Shown: in pieces, positions 21,801-33,900 of the stretch
Numbering within the stretch: position 1 is the first letter of the stretch
Layout of the letters: every line of letters begins with the position of its first letter
DNA from: Hirudo medicinalis
Taxonomy: Eukaryota > Annelida > Clitellata > Hirudinida > Hirudinidae
Direction of reading: 5' to 3'
DNA: 47,500 bases
Assembly (NCBI GenBank): GCA_011800805.1
Contig: MPNW01000666.1
Coordinates: forward strand, 64,317 to 111,816
The notes under the pieces: generated by a model
What the model was told of the DNA's origin: nothing
Database searches by the model: none
Seen by the model: the letters and a program-made list of their open reading frames with translations, nothing else
Translations under genes and position numbers: made by a program

Positions 21801-24800
21801 GTTTACCGCATGGCGAGTATGCAGGGAGGCAGGGTGAAGTTGGACATCCCCTTGAAGAACCACGTCCTCAACTTGTTTCAGTCCGTGTGGAGGAGTCTCA
21901 TCGTCGATCACATCATTAACGTCGAACCTCAGAAACTTCATTTCCAACTGGAAGGTTCGCAATTTGGTCTTAATAACGACTAATTATATTTAATAATTTA
22001 ATAACTGAGTATAGTTAATGAATAATAATTTAATAACTAAGTAAATTTAATTAATAAAATAACAGTAACGTTTGGAAACAAATTCGATTATCGCATCTTG
22101 ACTTTTGCGAACGTCCTGTCGGTCTGCTTCGCTCAAAATGCTCGTTTTCCAGAAATTGCCCGAGCGACCAGCATCGAGTTGAAAGACGTGACTTCATCGT
22201 TGTCATCTCTCAAAATGGAGTCCGACTTTTACTTAACTGAGTTAGTAATGTTTGGAGTTGATCGCTTTTGACAATTGACATTATCACGATGAGAACCGTT
22301 GCATGACGAAGATAAAATAAAATTCAATCATCGATTGAATTCATGCATCGACGCCTTTCTTGATTGTAATGTCGAGCCATCACGATCAGGCAAGCAGTGG
22401 ACATGACCCACAGTCAGAAAGAAGAGATGAGGAGAGGATCCCATTCGCACCTCTCGGGACTCGAAACGCCCTTCGGTTCCAAATACTGTGGAAACACGCA
22501 AAAACTCTTGGAGAGCGGTCGCTCGGTAGCCGAAGACCTCGACGGCTCCTACCAGGTGGGTGTTGCCGGAGTGCTCGACGGGAACCGATATCAAAAGAGA
22601 TTTCCGAGTACTTGATTCTAATTCAATCGCTAAATTTTAATTTCTAAAAATATGCAACCTTATATTGTGTCAATTCATTCTTGTCACATTTAAAAAATAC
22701 ATGCAACTTACACTATCATTGTTGATGTAAAAAAACAATTTATGACAACAGAAGAGGCACGTCGTACCGAAGAACTTGGAAAGTCATAGTACCGATGCAC
22801 TGGAAAGGATATGGACTTTGTTGACTTGTAAGTGAATGCTTTGCTGTACTTACTTTTATTCAGAGGAAGTAAACAAAAGTGGAGTAAACAAACAGAATGA
22901 AGGAATTATGATAAATCTTATTTCAGTGAATATTCAATTAATTATTCAAACATCAATTCTTTTAATTAATTATTTTCTACCAATTAATTTTAATAAACTT
23001 CTTTCCAAGCGCTTGGAGTCGAAGCCGACACGAAGATATGTTCGGAACATCGAGAGGAAACTCCAGAGGTGAGCAGGAAGAGGAAGCTCGAGGATGACTG
23101 CCACGAGGAATCCGCTAACAAGAGATTTCATAGCTCCAATCAGGCTGATGACCTTCAAACCACGGTAGGATTTTATGAAAGAGAATTACAGATTTCAGAC
23201 GAATTTATTGAAAATAGTTATTGCAGTTATTACAACACATTTATTTTTAAAGAATGAGAATCACCCAGACACAGATCAGGAACAATGTTTGGAAGCCAAC
23301 CAAACATCTCCCGACGGCGATTCAAACCCCGAAGTCGAACCCTCGAACGGCGACGAAACGTTTTTGGCCGACAAATCCGCCGACCCGGTTTTTGGAGGGA
23401 AACGCTCGGAGGATCGAACGGAAGAATCGAAATCGTCCGGAAGATCGGACGGGGACATGCCCAGCCTCGACGACCAGATTGCAACTCCTTCGACTGCAGC
23501 TTCATCTGTCGGGGTCACGATGTCGTCCCCTTCGCCCCCTGACCTCAAAAGAGAGAACGGCAGCTCAACCAAGGATGAAGTCACCGTTGTTTCGAGCGTT
23601 CGAAGTGACCACTCCGAGGTCGACGTGGGCGGCCCCAATTGCTCCCCGATGAAGGGTCAGAGTTCGCTCCCTAATAGTGTCAAGAACGTCACCTCTCAGT
23701 GCTCCAACGAAGATGATCAGCAGACGAATTTGTCTAAAAACACGCACGAAGATGACGACTGCACGGTCGTTGCCATAGAAACTGCGGCCAACGATCCCTG
23801 CACTGCTAGCTCTTATGCAGAACCAATTGCCACCGGTTTTAGCGACGACACGAGGCACTACCATCACCACGGCAACATGCATCCCGGCAGCAACGAGGAC
23901 ATGGAGAAGAGAATGAGACCCCCTGTGGAACAAGAGCGTAGTTTTTGTTCCGATGTTTCCCAGTACGTTGATGCCCCCAAGCAGAATCACCATCCTCCGA
24001 ATACATTCTTTGCCCCTCCAAATCGCCAAGACTCCTCTTACAATCGGCAGTGCCAAAGTGTTGCTCCCAGTAACTGCAACAACAGCAACAATAGCAAGAG
24101 TGGAAAGAGTAAAAAATCTTCAAAGTTGCCTGACGACGATGCTGGATTTTGTGGAACTCAAGGGGAACGAATGAACGAGAAGATTTCATCCGGAATGAAT
24201 TCCATGCAGGAAAGATGCAACTCCGTTTTCGTTGATCCGGGCAATTATCCACCGCTTCCTTTCAACCAGAGCCCTGGAAACAGTCAGCTCTTTCAGAGGC
24301 CATTGGACTACGTCGACGGCAGGGTGGACAGGCCTGCCACCAGGTGCGGCTTCGAGAGTTCTTTCCCGCAGCACTTCAATGCAGAGTTTCCGCCTCGATT
24401 TGCTGCTCCTCACCCTTCGAACCTCCTCGAACCGAATGCCGGTTATCGGATGCAGGATCGGAATCTTCAGTCAAGCTGCATGCCCCCCGCCAAGTTGAAC
24501 CAAGCGGGAAGTTATGGAAGCAACAGAAGCCAACAATCGACCATGAATAAATCCAGCAAGCGGTCCAACAAGTCTCAGAGCATTGCAACCTCCGTTTGTT
24601 ATGCTTCGTCCAAGTCCTCGAACGTGCACGCGAACTCCCCAACCATCGGTGGCACGATACCCGTGCCTTCTGAGCCTCTCCTGAATGCAATCTACCGTTT
24701 CCCTAACATGACCCAAGGATTCGAGATCCCGAGTCCGGGTTACGGCTTGCCGAACAGGTTTGCCTCAGAATCGAACAAACCCAACTTTGCTCCGCCAAAC

Positions 24801-25442
24801 TCTTACTTCGGCCAACAGTCGTCTCCGCCTGGAGCATGCCAGATTCAGTCGCAACACAATTCCAACCAGTCTCTTTCGCAGCACGTCAACAGGGGGAGCA
24901 ACAACGGGAATGCCTCCGACTCCGCCCTTCACCACCGACCCTCGGACGAAGCATCTCATCAACAGGCTCTGTTTCTCCAACATCAAAGGCAGCAGCAGGC
25001 AGCCTACTTGAATCCAGCAGCTTACTTTGCGAAACTGCATCAATTCCACTCCGAGTTCGGACAGTTCCAGTATCCGGCACCGTTTCATTCCAGCTCGTCT
25101 CCGACTCCGATAGACATGTCCCTCCATGTTCCCGCCAGGCCTCCTGCGGTCGACGGGAAAACGTCCCTTCTCGGGATGCAACAGCATAGAGAATCCTTCT
25201 CCGAAGTTGACTTCTTCCAGAGCTACAAAATGTTCAATTTGGGACCGTACCCGGGATCGGTGGATCCGAGGAACATCGTCCACAGGAACCCTCAAAATCA
25301 GGTCGGAATGTTCGGTCACCAGCAGCAGCCTCAACTTGAATCCAGCATTCAGTCTCCATATTCTGCCTACCTGAATGGTGGAAGCAGGGTCGGAAACGAC
25401 TTATTTCCAAACTCCAACCTCGGCGACCTCGCGAGGAAGTGA
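16290..25442 (+). CDS. KAT6: Divergent KAT6-like MYST-family histone acetyltransferase, 13 exons
   Basis: Gene model: exons 16290-17028, 17165-17476, 17577-17656, 17738-17829, 17921-17993, 20800-21087, 21322-21415, 21802-21954, 22153-22240, 22414-22555, 22752-22827, 23010-23164 and 23253-25442. They give 4482 nt, 1493 residues, in frame throughout. MYST enzymes transfer acetyl from acetyl-CoA to histone lysines; KAT6 (MOZ/MORF, fly Enok) acts in a nuclear complex on H3. Order here: SAMD1-like winged helix (about 16-75), H15-like domain (about 90-170), basic Lys/Ser linker, MYST domain (about 375-640), low-complexity C-terminus. KAT6 proteins normally carry two PHD fingers before the MYST domain; none is found. 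The donor/acceptor choice is least certain for intron 1 (17029-17164) and for exons 10-11, where similarity to MYST fades. It is flanked by unrelated genes. A diverged paralogue or fast-evolving orthologue fits best. Confidence 0.85.
16335..16800 (+). other. N-terminal winged helix and H15-like module of the KAT6-like protein
   Basis: The segment with IAKIKKQKQRPNTERIF is almost identical to the first winged helix of vertebrate KAT6A/B, where KIKKQKQRP is a hallmark; in that family this domain binds unmethylated CpG DNA. It ends in NGVYSYRV, the usual final strand. A second domain (SVEEAVKWLFYDGK to YARGVYTKN) has the length and pattern of the linker-histone H15-like domain that follows in KAT6. 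This module is the main reason to place the gene in KAT6 rather than KAT5, KAT7 or KAT8, none of which has it. Confidence 0.8.
17738..22240 (+). other. MYST catalytic domain of the KAT6-like protein
   Basis: Exons 4-9. AFGRFL is followed by a C2HC zinc finger, C415-x2-C418-x12-H431-x3-C435, with exactly the spacing of KAT6A; the FG-to-first-Cys distance is also the same. MKCGLHCPPGNEMYR matches the KCGxxHPPxNEIYR stretch. An insertion of about 20 residues (around SPAEEASARLPEND) lies where other MYST proteins are compact. The acetyl-CoA motif reads VLPQYRNQGHAKCLV (family: LPQYQRxGxGxxLI). Cys540 matches the active-site Cys. Counting 34 residues on, as in yeast Esa1 Cys304 to Glu338, gives Asp574 (codon 21843-21845). 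Tyr528 (21085-21087) replaces the autoacetylated Lys. The closing winged helix (VWRSLIVDHI to VTSSLSSLKM) is recognisable. Reduced or altered activity is possible. Confidence 0.8.
17994..20799 (+). other. 2.8-kb intron 5 of the KAT6-like gene
   Basis: Donor GTGAGA at 17994, acceptor TTGTTGCAG ending at 20799. It splits the C2HC zinc finger between its His and last Cys. It contains an AAT microsatellite (18774-18814) and, at about 19525-19595, degenerate CCGTC/AATC words. No nested gene is seen. Confidence 0.75.
23253..25442 (+). other. Large last exon: 730-codon low-complexity C-terminal region
   Basis: The final exon encodes an acidic, Ser/Thr-rich first part and then a Ser/Asn/Gln/Pro/Met-rich part with poly-Asn, His-Gln and Gln-Gln stretches and many isolated Tyr and Phe. 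KAT6 proteins have long acidic and Ser/Met-rich C-termini that recruit transcription factors, so a similar transactivation role is likely though the sequence is not conserved. It is clearly GC-richer than the introns, and its single open frame of more than 2 kb supports a real coding exon. It ends at TGA 25440-25442. Confidence 0.8.
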
Positions 25443-26400
25443 GACTCGGTAGATGCCGGACTTCGGGAGGACTTAGCGAGCGTTGCTTACCGTTGCGACG
25501 GCAGAATGTCGTTGCAAGAGCCGTGACATTTATCATTGTGACTTATGGGGACTGTTTCACTGTAAATTCTTACTTGAAGGATTTGAATTCCCAATATTTA
25601 TTGTTTCTAGTTGGCATTGAAATAATCTTCATTTCTGGATTTTCTGTCGAGGCATGTTGATTTCGTGATGCTTAGGTTAGGGTAACGGTGAGTCTCTGAT
25701 CAAAGTGAGTTTAGTAATAATGTTAATGTTAACTAATAACATACTAATAATAATAGTTACTTTACTTAACATTGTCAGATGCACCGATCGTTTTCAGATA
25801 GCCACAATCATTCTGACTAACATCATTAAAACAGTTTGCTTCCTGACTGCCACAACTAATTTTTTATTGATATTTAAGTGAAAGATATTCCTTTTCATAT
25901 GCAACCTTGGCATTACTCCTGGTGCTTTGGTCCCTAGTCAAAGTTCCTCGAGCATTGAAGGACAATCATGGGAGTGTTTGAAAGGGTGCACATGAATGAA
26001 TGTTGAGTTGTAAAATTTGATTTGTTGAATTATCTTTGAGGTGTTGAGAAAGAATCCTGAATGTTTTTATCTTAAGGACATGAGGCAGCATGCATTGTGT
26101 CGTAATCATTCACTTTTACAGCTGTTCCTTACAAAATGCATTCTTTTGTTCACCAATTTTTGGATTTTATTCTGGAAAAATGAAAATTATTTTGGTTTAA
26201 ATTAATTATTTATCAATTTACAAATCTTTTTTTCGTTTCAACCAGTATTGAGACAGGAAATGTGAGAGATAATTTATTTACAAAATTGCTTTATTTTTTA
26301 CTATTGCATGTAATTCTGAATGAAAATGTACAAATCTATGTTTTGCTTTATTTGTGTTAAAGTCAAGCCACAATAAATTTAAAGCAAAATAAAACCGTTT
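25443..26400 (+). other. 3' UTR of the KAT6-like gene with two polyadenylation signals
   Basis: AT-rich sequence after the stop, with AATAAA at 26372-26377 and 26388-26393. These are the first close pair of canonical signals after the stop, suggesting a 3' UTR of about 950 bases. Confidence 0.55.
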
Positions 26401-26721
26401 CAGAGAATTTCGTTATTTCTTTACCTTTAGTGGGTCGAGGTTGGATTGACATGTAACTTGTTTAACATCCCCGAATTTGATTATTGGAGCGACCAATTTG
26501 TTAATGCAACTTGTCATTTGAACGTTTAACCTGAGAAAGATTAGAATTAATGACGACGACATAATCGTTGATGTCTTAGGCGGCAAGCATTTGAGGAATC
26601 AAGTAAAAATCAGTTAACTAGTGTTAAATAAATAACAATTTATTGGTAAAGAGATTATTTCCGTAACAACATGGCAAACATCCGCTTGACTGCACGTGCA
26701 GTGTGAATAACATTTGGGCAA

Positions 26722-26754
<33 letters not shown>

Positions 26755-28082
26755 ATTATTATTATTGCAATATATAGTATAGTTCCATATCCAGCAGACC
26801 TTTTGTGCCATTCGGTCCAACTAAAATTGTTTTTGGTGAAATTAGGATTTTAAACTAACAGCATGTGTTTTAACCTAATTTTTACAAATAATCGACTTGC
26901 ATTTCAAAGTTAGTTTCGCATTCAACAACCAAGAATCGAATTTAAACCGGAGAAGTAATAAATTTATAAAACCATCTGATTAAGAGGCAGACATGTTGTG
27001 ATCATGTGATCATCTAATCCTCAAATAGCTGCATCTGCTGGCCGTCTTTAAGAATCCGCATTCCTCCAGCTTTTGAGGAATCCTGGAATTCTGGGTCAAA
27101 ATGATTGTTTTGAAGCACCTGATTATTCTCCTGAAGTAACGGATTCTATTTTTAAGCTTCAAGTGATTAGCAATGAAAAGTAGATGGCCAACATGTTTAT
27201 AGGGTTGAGATCCATATCCGAATATTTTTCTTATCACTGGATGAATCTTTCATCACTTTATCTTTTATCATTGTGCAATATCGGCCTCGTAATGGCACAC
27301 ATAAACTACACACGAAATAAAATACACGTGAAATAAACGCTGAATGAAAATGCTTCTTTTTTTTCTTATATTTTTCTTTTGTTTTAAAAACATAAAAAAT
27401 CACAATTCATTTCGCACCAAAATTATGCAAAATGTAAAAATTTGTGGAGATTGCTGAAGAACAATCACTATTGCGATCTTAATAATACCAATAATAAAAT
27501 TTAATAATGATAATTATTATTATAAAAAAATAATTATATATATATAATAATATAATAATATATATATCATAATATAATTATATTTATATAAAAATATTGT
27601 AATAATAATAACAATAATAATGTTTCAATCCTGGCGACAAAGCAACATTTACTTTTTGTAATTAAGTTTAATTTGATTAAGTTTATGTTGTTATATTTGA
27701 ACAGGTTGCTCAATAAACGTACTAGTTAATTTACTATTGTGCGGACCCAAAAAATATATAGTGCAATCCATTTTTTTAAATTTGTTTGAATATTTTGAAT
27801 ATTACAGTACAACAATAACGTAATTAAAATACTTATTTATTATCCAAAGCATCCAAAACGGTAAGGACGAAATGTGAATGTGAATGAACGGCACTTTGGA
27901 TTTCACTAACTTCACAACCAATCACCAATCATGTTTTGTGGCTGGAGGAAATATTCAGAACGATTTGAGTTCATTTCTTGAGATTAAAAAATCCAACATC
28001 TCATTTCTCGAATCTGTTGCTGTTTCAACATGGAAGAAATGTTGGGATTTAATTCATAAAATATATTTTATTTTCTTCTCTA
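26401..28082. other. Gene-free intergenic region
   Basis: Contains an ATT microsatellite (26728-26766) and an AT-only stretch (27480-27625, TA and AAT repeats). Short frames (27010-27237, 27197-27403, 27884-28080) have no recognisable motif. Confidence 0.55.
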
Positions 28083-28334
<252 letters not shown>

Positions 28335-28647
28335 TGACAAAACCGATGATTTAAAGCCTATTGGACAGATATATATGTGAGATCCATTAGTTAGTTTATA
28401 CTAGAGAGGCCAATATTTAATAGTTTCAAAAGTGATCACTCATGTCAATGTTTCCTTGACATCCGTCATGTCGTGGAAGTCGAAGTTTTAAGAATGTCAT
28501 TCCAATATCACCCAAGATTCACATTTTGTGAAAAATATGAAAAATATGTTCACACCAAAGTTCACAAAATGAACTTAATGTGACGAAACACTTGGTGCTA
28601 ATTTTTGATAATTTGACAATGTCGCAGATGCCATTACTTTTGCCTTC

Positions 28648-28816
28648 ACCACCATCACCATCACCATCACCATCGTCATCACCATCGTCATCACCATCAC
28701 CATCACCATCACCATCGTCATCACCATCACCATCGTCATCGTCATCGTCATCACCATCACCATCGTCATCGTCATCGTCATCACCATCACCATCGTCATC
28801 GTCATCGTCATCATCA
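28648..28816. repeat. (CATCAC)/(CATCGT) array with 30-bp higher-order unit
   Basis: Hexanucleotide array in which two CATCAC plus three CATCGT-type blocks alternate; in the second half the 30-bp block repeats about three times. It is opposite in orientation to the (GAT)n array 300 bp upstream. Confidence 0.9.
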
Positions 28817-28892
28817 CATCATTCAACATCACCAATGAATTCACAACCCTAAGAAAAATAAGTCATTTGCTGTGAAGATTGTAACAGACTTC

Positions 28893-29035
28893 GTGCAAGG
28901 GCGTGCTAGTTGGCGTTAACGGCAAGAGTCGTAACATGTCGTGTTCGCAACCCAGCTTGCACCTTGGGAAGGAGTGCTTTATTAACAAAAATCTCCTCTG
29001 ACGCTACGTAAATGAACTGTAATTACAATTCGTAT
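28893..29035 (+). repeat. tRNA-derived SINE, copy 1 (degenerate)
   Basis: A box-B-like GTTCGCAACCC (28943-28953) follows a possible box A (TAGTTGGCGTTAACGG, 28908-28923) at tRNA-like spacing. It shares GTCGTAACATGTCGTGTTCG (one base different) with the copy at 32410. Downstream CCTTGGGAAGGAGTGCTTTA resembles the body of common invertebrate tRNA-derived SINEs. Confidence 0.6.
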
Positions 29036-29238
29036 CACTTGAGAGTAAGGATAAATCAGTTTAAAATATCATGATGTTTTAGTAACTCTGTAAATTACAA
29101 TTCCACTTAAAAAATGTAATTTCAAATGTATTTTCAAATTAACTTGAATAAGTCACATATAAATAATTACATTTAATGATCTTTTTCCCTCTGATTAAAG
29201 ATCTAAGACGCATTCAATCGTTTCGTTTCAATCCACGA

Positions 29239-29242
29239 GGAA

Positions 29243-29285
<43 letters not shown>

Positions 29286-29287
29286 AT
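29239..29287. repeat. (AAAT)n microsatellite
   Basis: Twelve or so AAAT tetramers. Confidence 0.95.
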
Positions 29288-29395
29288 ACCCTCAGAGAAT
29301 CTCAGGACTACGAAAACTCTGAGAAATACTAAAATGAGAAGCGTTGATACTCATGTAAAGTTAACATCAACCAAAAAGCAATGATAACTTTAATA

Positions 29396-29400
29396 ATGAC

Positions 29401-29477
<77 letters not shown>

Positions 29478-29587
29478 TAACAATAATAATAATAATAATA
29501 ATAATAACAAAAACAATAATAACAACAATAATGATAATAACAACAATAGTAATAATAATGTTAATAATAATAATAATAATGATAATA
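29396..29587. repeat. (AAT)n microsatellite
   Basis: About 190 bp of AAT triplets with AAC interruptions in the second half. Confidence 0.95.
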
Positions 29588-30585
29588 CCGTTAAGAATAT
29601 TCTTCTCCAATCACGATCGACTGATGTTCTGAGAGTGTTAAGCATGGAAGATGCTTCTGCGATTCCACGCTGCTTCCAGCAACAGCCTGTTGTGGTTACC
29701 TGTTGCAAATCCAGGCAAAGCTGAGTTCCTGAGCTTGTCTGCCTTATCGTGCTATCCACAAAACTTTAGACATTCATGTATTGATATTTTTTAGAACTTG
29801 TTATCCATTGGCACCAATCTATTTCTTTTAGTCATTCATTGCTTATGAAATTGTTTTATATAAAATACAGAATGTATGTTTTGTGTTGCTACATTTTAGA
29901 TATATAATATTTTATGAATTTTTTTTTAGGTTATATTGTTTTTTTTTTTATAATTGTTGGGCAATTTTATGATTTAAATAAAATATCATTAATTCTCCAT
30001 CAATGATCTCCATCATCATTGTAAGAATCCATATTGATCTTAAAAGTCTTGAAGTCAGTCCTCTTAAAATCCTGCTTCCATCAAAAATGTAGTTTATGAC
30101 GTTGAGAGTTTGTAAATTCCACTGTTAATGGATGACACCTGCATCATTGAAGACATTTGTCATACTTAAGCAAGCCTTGATGAAGTCCTCCTTAACCAGG
30201 AATAATAACATTTTTCATGAAGTCTTCCTCCGTCCACGAAAAAATCCGGTTGAACATCTCTTTGGTAAATTGAATCCCGGCATTTTTATACAGTGAAGCT
30301 CAACTCCCAATAAGGCAACAAACAATTCGCAACGACTTTTATACTCCTGCTCGAATCCACGCACGCATCCCGCCGAGAAATGGAGTTTGTTCCTTCGTAC
30401 TTCTTCAAGACGTCATCCAAAGTATGTGAGTTCCTTCAAGAACCATCAGCGATGCTGCAGATTCTCAGAGTTCTTGCAGACCCGAACTATTCTCTGCCAG
30501 CAAGCATCGTGGAGAGGCACTAGCAGAATATTTTGGCACTGAGCTGCTCTCTAAGAGTTGTTAGGGAGAGTGACTTGTGGATTCT
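29588..30585. other. Upstream region of the myosin gene
   Basis: Unique sequence between the AAT array and the myosin TATA box. Weaker TATA-like words (TTTTATAC) lie at about 30284-30291 and 30338-30345. No gene is seen. Muscle enhancer elements would be expected here, but no clear-cut MEF2 or CArG box was found by eye. Confidence 0.45.
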
Positions 30586-30593
30586 TATAAAAG
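30586..30593 (+). promoter_or_regulatory. TATA box of the myosin heavy chain gene
   Basis: TATAAAAG in GC-richer surroundings, 323 bp before the ATG. Transcription would start around 30616-30625, near ATCCAGTTAGTC. It is the best TATA box in the window and fits a highly expressed tissue-specific gene. Confidence 0.7.
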
Positions 30594-30642
30594 CTTCGCC
30601 CGCTTCCACAACCCGCACACTCTTCGATCCAGTTAGTCGTTG

Positions 30643-30811
30643 GTTAGTTGGACCTCAGTTTAAACAGAATAGATCGATAGAATATTAACTTCATCTATCA
30701 GGTCACTTAAGTCTTTTAAACTCTCGTTCATCTTAGCATTGATTAGATTAAGCACTAGACAAGTTAAGAAACAAAACTTCATATTTGAAACCGGATGATT
30801 GTATTTTTCAG
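30643..30811 (+). other. Probable 5' UTR intron of the myosin gene
   Basis: TTG/GTTAGT donor and a strong GTATTTTTCAG acceptor enclose 169 AT-rich bases between the TATA box and the ATG. Non-coding first exons are usual in muscle myosin genes. An unspliced leader is the alternative. Confidence 0.5.
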
Positions 30812-30915
30812 TTTGGTCCCTCTGGTGAACTGCGACTAAATCGTTTCGTCTCATCTCGTGTGTGACTCCGGGTTGTCTTTTTCCACTCGTAAAATCTCTG
30901 AAGAAGCATCTGAAC

Positions 30916-33900
30916 ATGTCTGGAATACCCATTGACGATCCGGACTTCCAGTACTTGGCAGTCGACAGGAAGAAGCTGCTCGAGGAGCAGAACCAGCCCT
31001 TCGATGGAAAGAAGAACTGCTGGATTGTCGATGTCAAGGAGGGTTACATCAAGGCTGAGATCATCAGCACCAAGGGCGATGACGTCACCGTGCTGACGGA
31101 AAACAAAGAGGTGATTGGTTAATTTTTAATTTTATGGTTGGTTGCCTTGGTTACCTAATCGACGAAAAACGACGCTAAAGAATGCTGTTTTCAGGGACCT
31201 AACAATGCAGGACGTTAATGCATTTTACGAATGAATTAATCGCAAGTGCATGCTTACCCATCAATTCAATTTTGGATTGAATTTATTTGTAAAAGAAATG
31301 TTGGCATATGAGCAACACAAAGCCTCCAACAGTTACACTCAATTTCAAATACTTTTCCTAAAACAACAACAATTATTATTATTATTAAACATTATTATTA
31401 TTTATTATTTAAAAACTAAAAGATTGTCTTCAAATATGCCACCAACAGGAGAAGACGGTGAAGAAGGACACCATCCAGCAGATGAACCCTCCGAAGTTTG
31501 AGAAGATCGAAGATATGGCCAACTTGACTTATTTGAACGAGGCTTCTGTGCTCTACAACTTGAGATCAAGATACAGTTCCGGTCTTATTTATGTGAGCAG
31601 TCCAGGATTTATGTCTGATTGTTATTTTAATTATTAGGACAACATAATTAATTACATAAATCTTGCAGGAATAATAATGATAATAATAATGTATTAATTT
31701 GACATTAGCTGGTGCTTAGTTATGGCTACCAGCGAATTCTCTAATCACAATAGCAGGAGTCAGTAACAGTTGATTGTTTTAATGACAGACCTACTCCGGA
31801 TTGTTCTGCGTGACCATCAACCCATACAGACGCCTCCCCATTTACACCCAGAACGTCATCTCCAAGTACCAGGGCAAGAGGAGGAACGAAATGCCTCCCC
31901 ATCTCTTCGCCATTGCTGACAATGCTTACAGAAACATGTTGCAGGGTAATTCGTCTTTAATTTGCGTTTACAGTAGTCTTTACCACTAACAATTTATTAA
32001 CATCGACTATTTTAACAGCAAATTATTAAAATTATTAAAATTATTTTTTAAATTCATCACATTTACAGCTTAATTAATCAATTATTTTATTTTACTTTAT
32101 TTCAGATCGCGAGAATCAGTCCATGCTGATTACGTGAGTGACAAATTCAAGATGGCAATATTTCCTGATCCATTTAACTCATAGTTATCATTAAGTATTC
32201 TTAATAAGAATTGAAATATTTTGTAATTAGTTACAATTCCAATAAATTCAACTCGAAACTATATTTGTAGTGGAGAATCAGGAGCAGGAAAGACTGAAAA
32301 CACGAAGAAAGTCATCTCATATTTCGCACAGGTGGCTGCTGCAACCACCAAGAAAGGAGAGGAGGAAGATAAGGTATTCAATTGTATTCATTTACAAATT
32401 ATTGGCATTATGGTTGGCCGAATGGTGTGCGTTTCTGCAGCAATGCTAGCAACGGTCGTAATGTGTCGTGTTCGAATCCCAACCAGGGAGTTCCTGCACG
32501 CCTGTTCGGATGCTTAAGGCACTCAAAAGATCGGATAAATACGTTTAAAATTTTTCCATGTACTTCCTCACTTCAGATATTTAATTGTAAAAGTGGTGAC
32601 AAAAATAAATAATAATAATAATAATGTAATTAATTATAATAAATGATGAAATAATTTTATTCTCCTCGGCAGACCACGAGTTTGGAGGATCAAATTGTTC
32701 AAACCAATCCGGTCCTTGAAGCCTATGGTAACGCAAAAACCATTCGTAACAACAACTCTTCACGTTTCGTGAGTTTAAATTTTAATAATTTCATTAATTT
32801 TAATAATTCAATTCTTACAATTTGTTAATTAATTGAGGTCGTGAATTGTGTTATTTTATTAAAGATTAATAATTATCGTTTCGTATTTATTTTTAAGTTT
32901 TTCATTAAAATTTTCAACAACAGGGAAAGTTCATTCGAATTCATTTCGGCACAAACGGAAAAATTGCTGGAGCCGATATCGAAACATGTGAGCTTTTAAT
33001 CTGCCAATAATTCGCTTTAAATAACCAACAATACTTAATGCAATATTTGAGCTTAACAATAATCATAATTAATAATGATACTCAGATATATATATAATAA
33101 TAATTATTATTATTAATTAAATTACTCAGATTTGCTGGAGAAATCCAGAGTCACTTATCAACAGCCAGGATTGGAAAGAAACTACCACATTTTCTACTGG
33201 CTTCTTTCTGGTCAAATGACGAGCATTGTTGGTGAGTCGCTTGGGATGCAATTCATCTCATAAGTTTGTTTTACCTACTCAACTGTTTATTACGCGATTA
33301 AATATTTATTCACTAAATTATATAAATATTTATAATTATTTATTACACGAATAAATAAATTAACTTTTAATAAATTAGTTAACTTTTTCATTAATTAAAC
33401 CTTTCCAGACAAACTGCTGATCCAAGAAGATCCTGGATTGTACTTCTTCATTAACCAGGGTTGTCTGACTGTGGACAACATGAATGACAAGGAGGAGATG
33501 GAGATTGTCGACGTAGGCAGTCTTTCATTTTTCACGTCATCAAAATTTATTTTTTATCACAACGTTTACAAATAATGTTTTAATAATTTAATGTCATTAA
33601 TGTTAAACATTATCTGCCTTCGCTATTGCAGAAAGGTTTTGGAGTGCTTGGATTTGCCGAAGAAGAGAAGATGAGTTTGTACAAGACAACTTGTGCTGTC
33701 CTTCACTTCGGTGAGATGAAATTCAAACAGAGACCCAGGGAAGAACAAGCTGAAGCCGATGGAACCGCCGGTTAATAATTAGACTTAATTTGTGATTTTA
33801 TTTTATTTAAAAACGATACTAATTACCAACATGTTACCAGTTACGTAAAGTAGCTCAGTAACAGTTCTAAAAGATCTTTCAATTAAAAACTGATCTTCTT

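Noticed and set aside
21780..21920. Alternative reading frame in KAT6-like exon 8 giving GRQGEVGHPLEEPRPQ
   Set aside because: It superficially resembles the GSPEKPLSDLG motif, but it loses the WRSLIVDHI helix and the downstream frame. The chosen frame keeps exact spacing from Cys540 through the Trp.
22751..22827. Second frame of KAT6-like exon 11 (YRRTWKVIVPMHW), which recalls the LRWTPVIV end of MYST domains
   Set aside because: It meets a stop before the strong GTAAGT donor and does not join exon 12 in phase. It is noted because an alternative end of the domain there cannot be fully excluded.
23565..25334. Minus-strand and alternative-frame ORFs up to 189 codons over the last exon of the KAT6-like gene
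   Set aside because: The plus-strand 755-codon frame covers them all and joins in phase to upstream exons; the shadows arise from its lower stop-codon density.
30305..30320. CArG-like CCAATAAGG upstream of myosin
   Set aside because: It has five instead of six A/T bases between CC and GG, so it is not a true SRF site.
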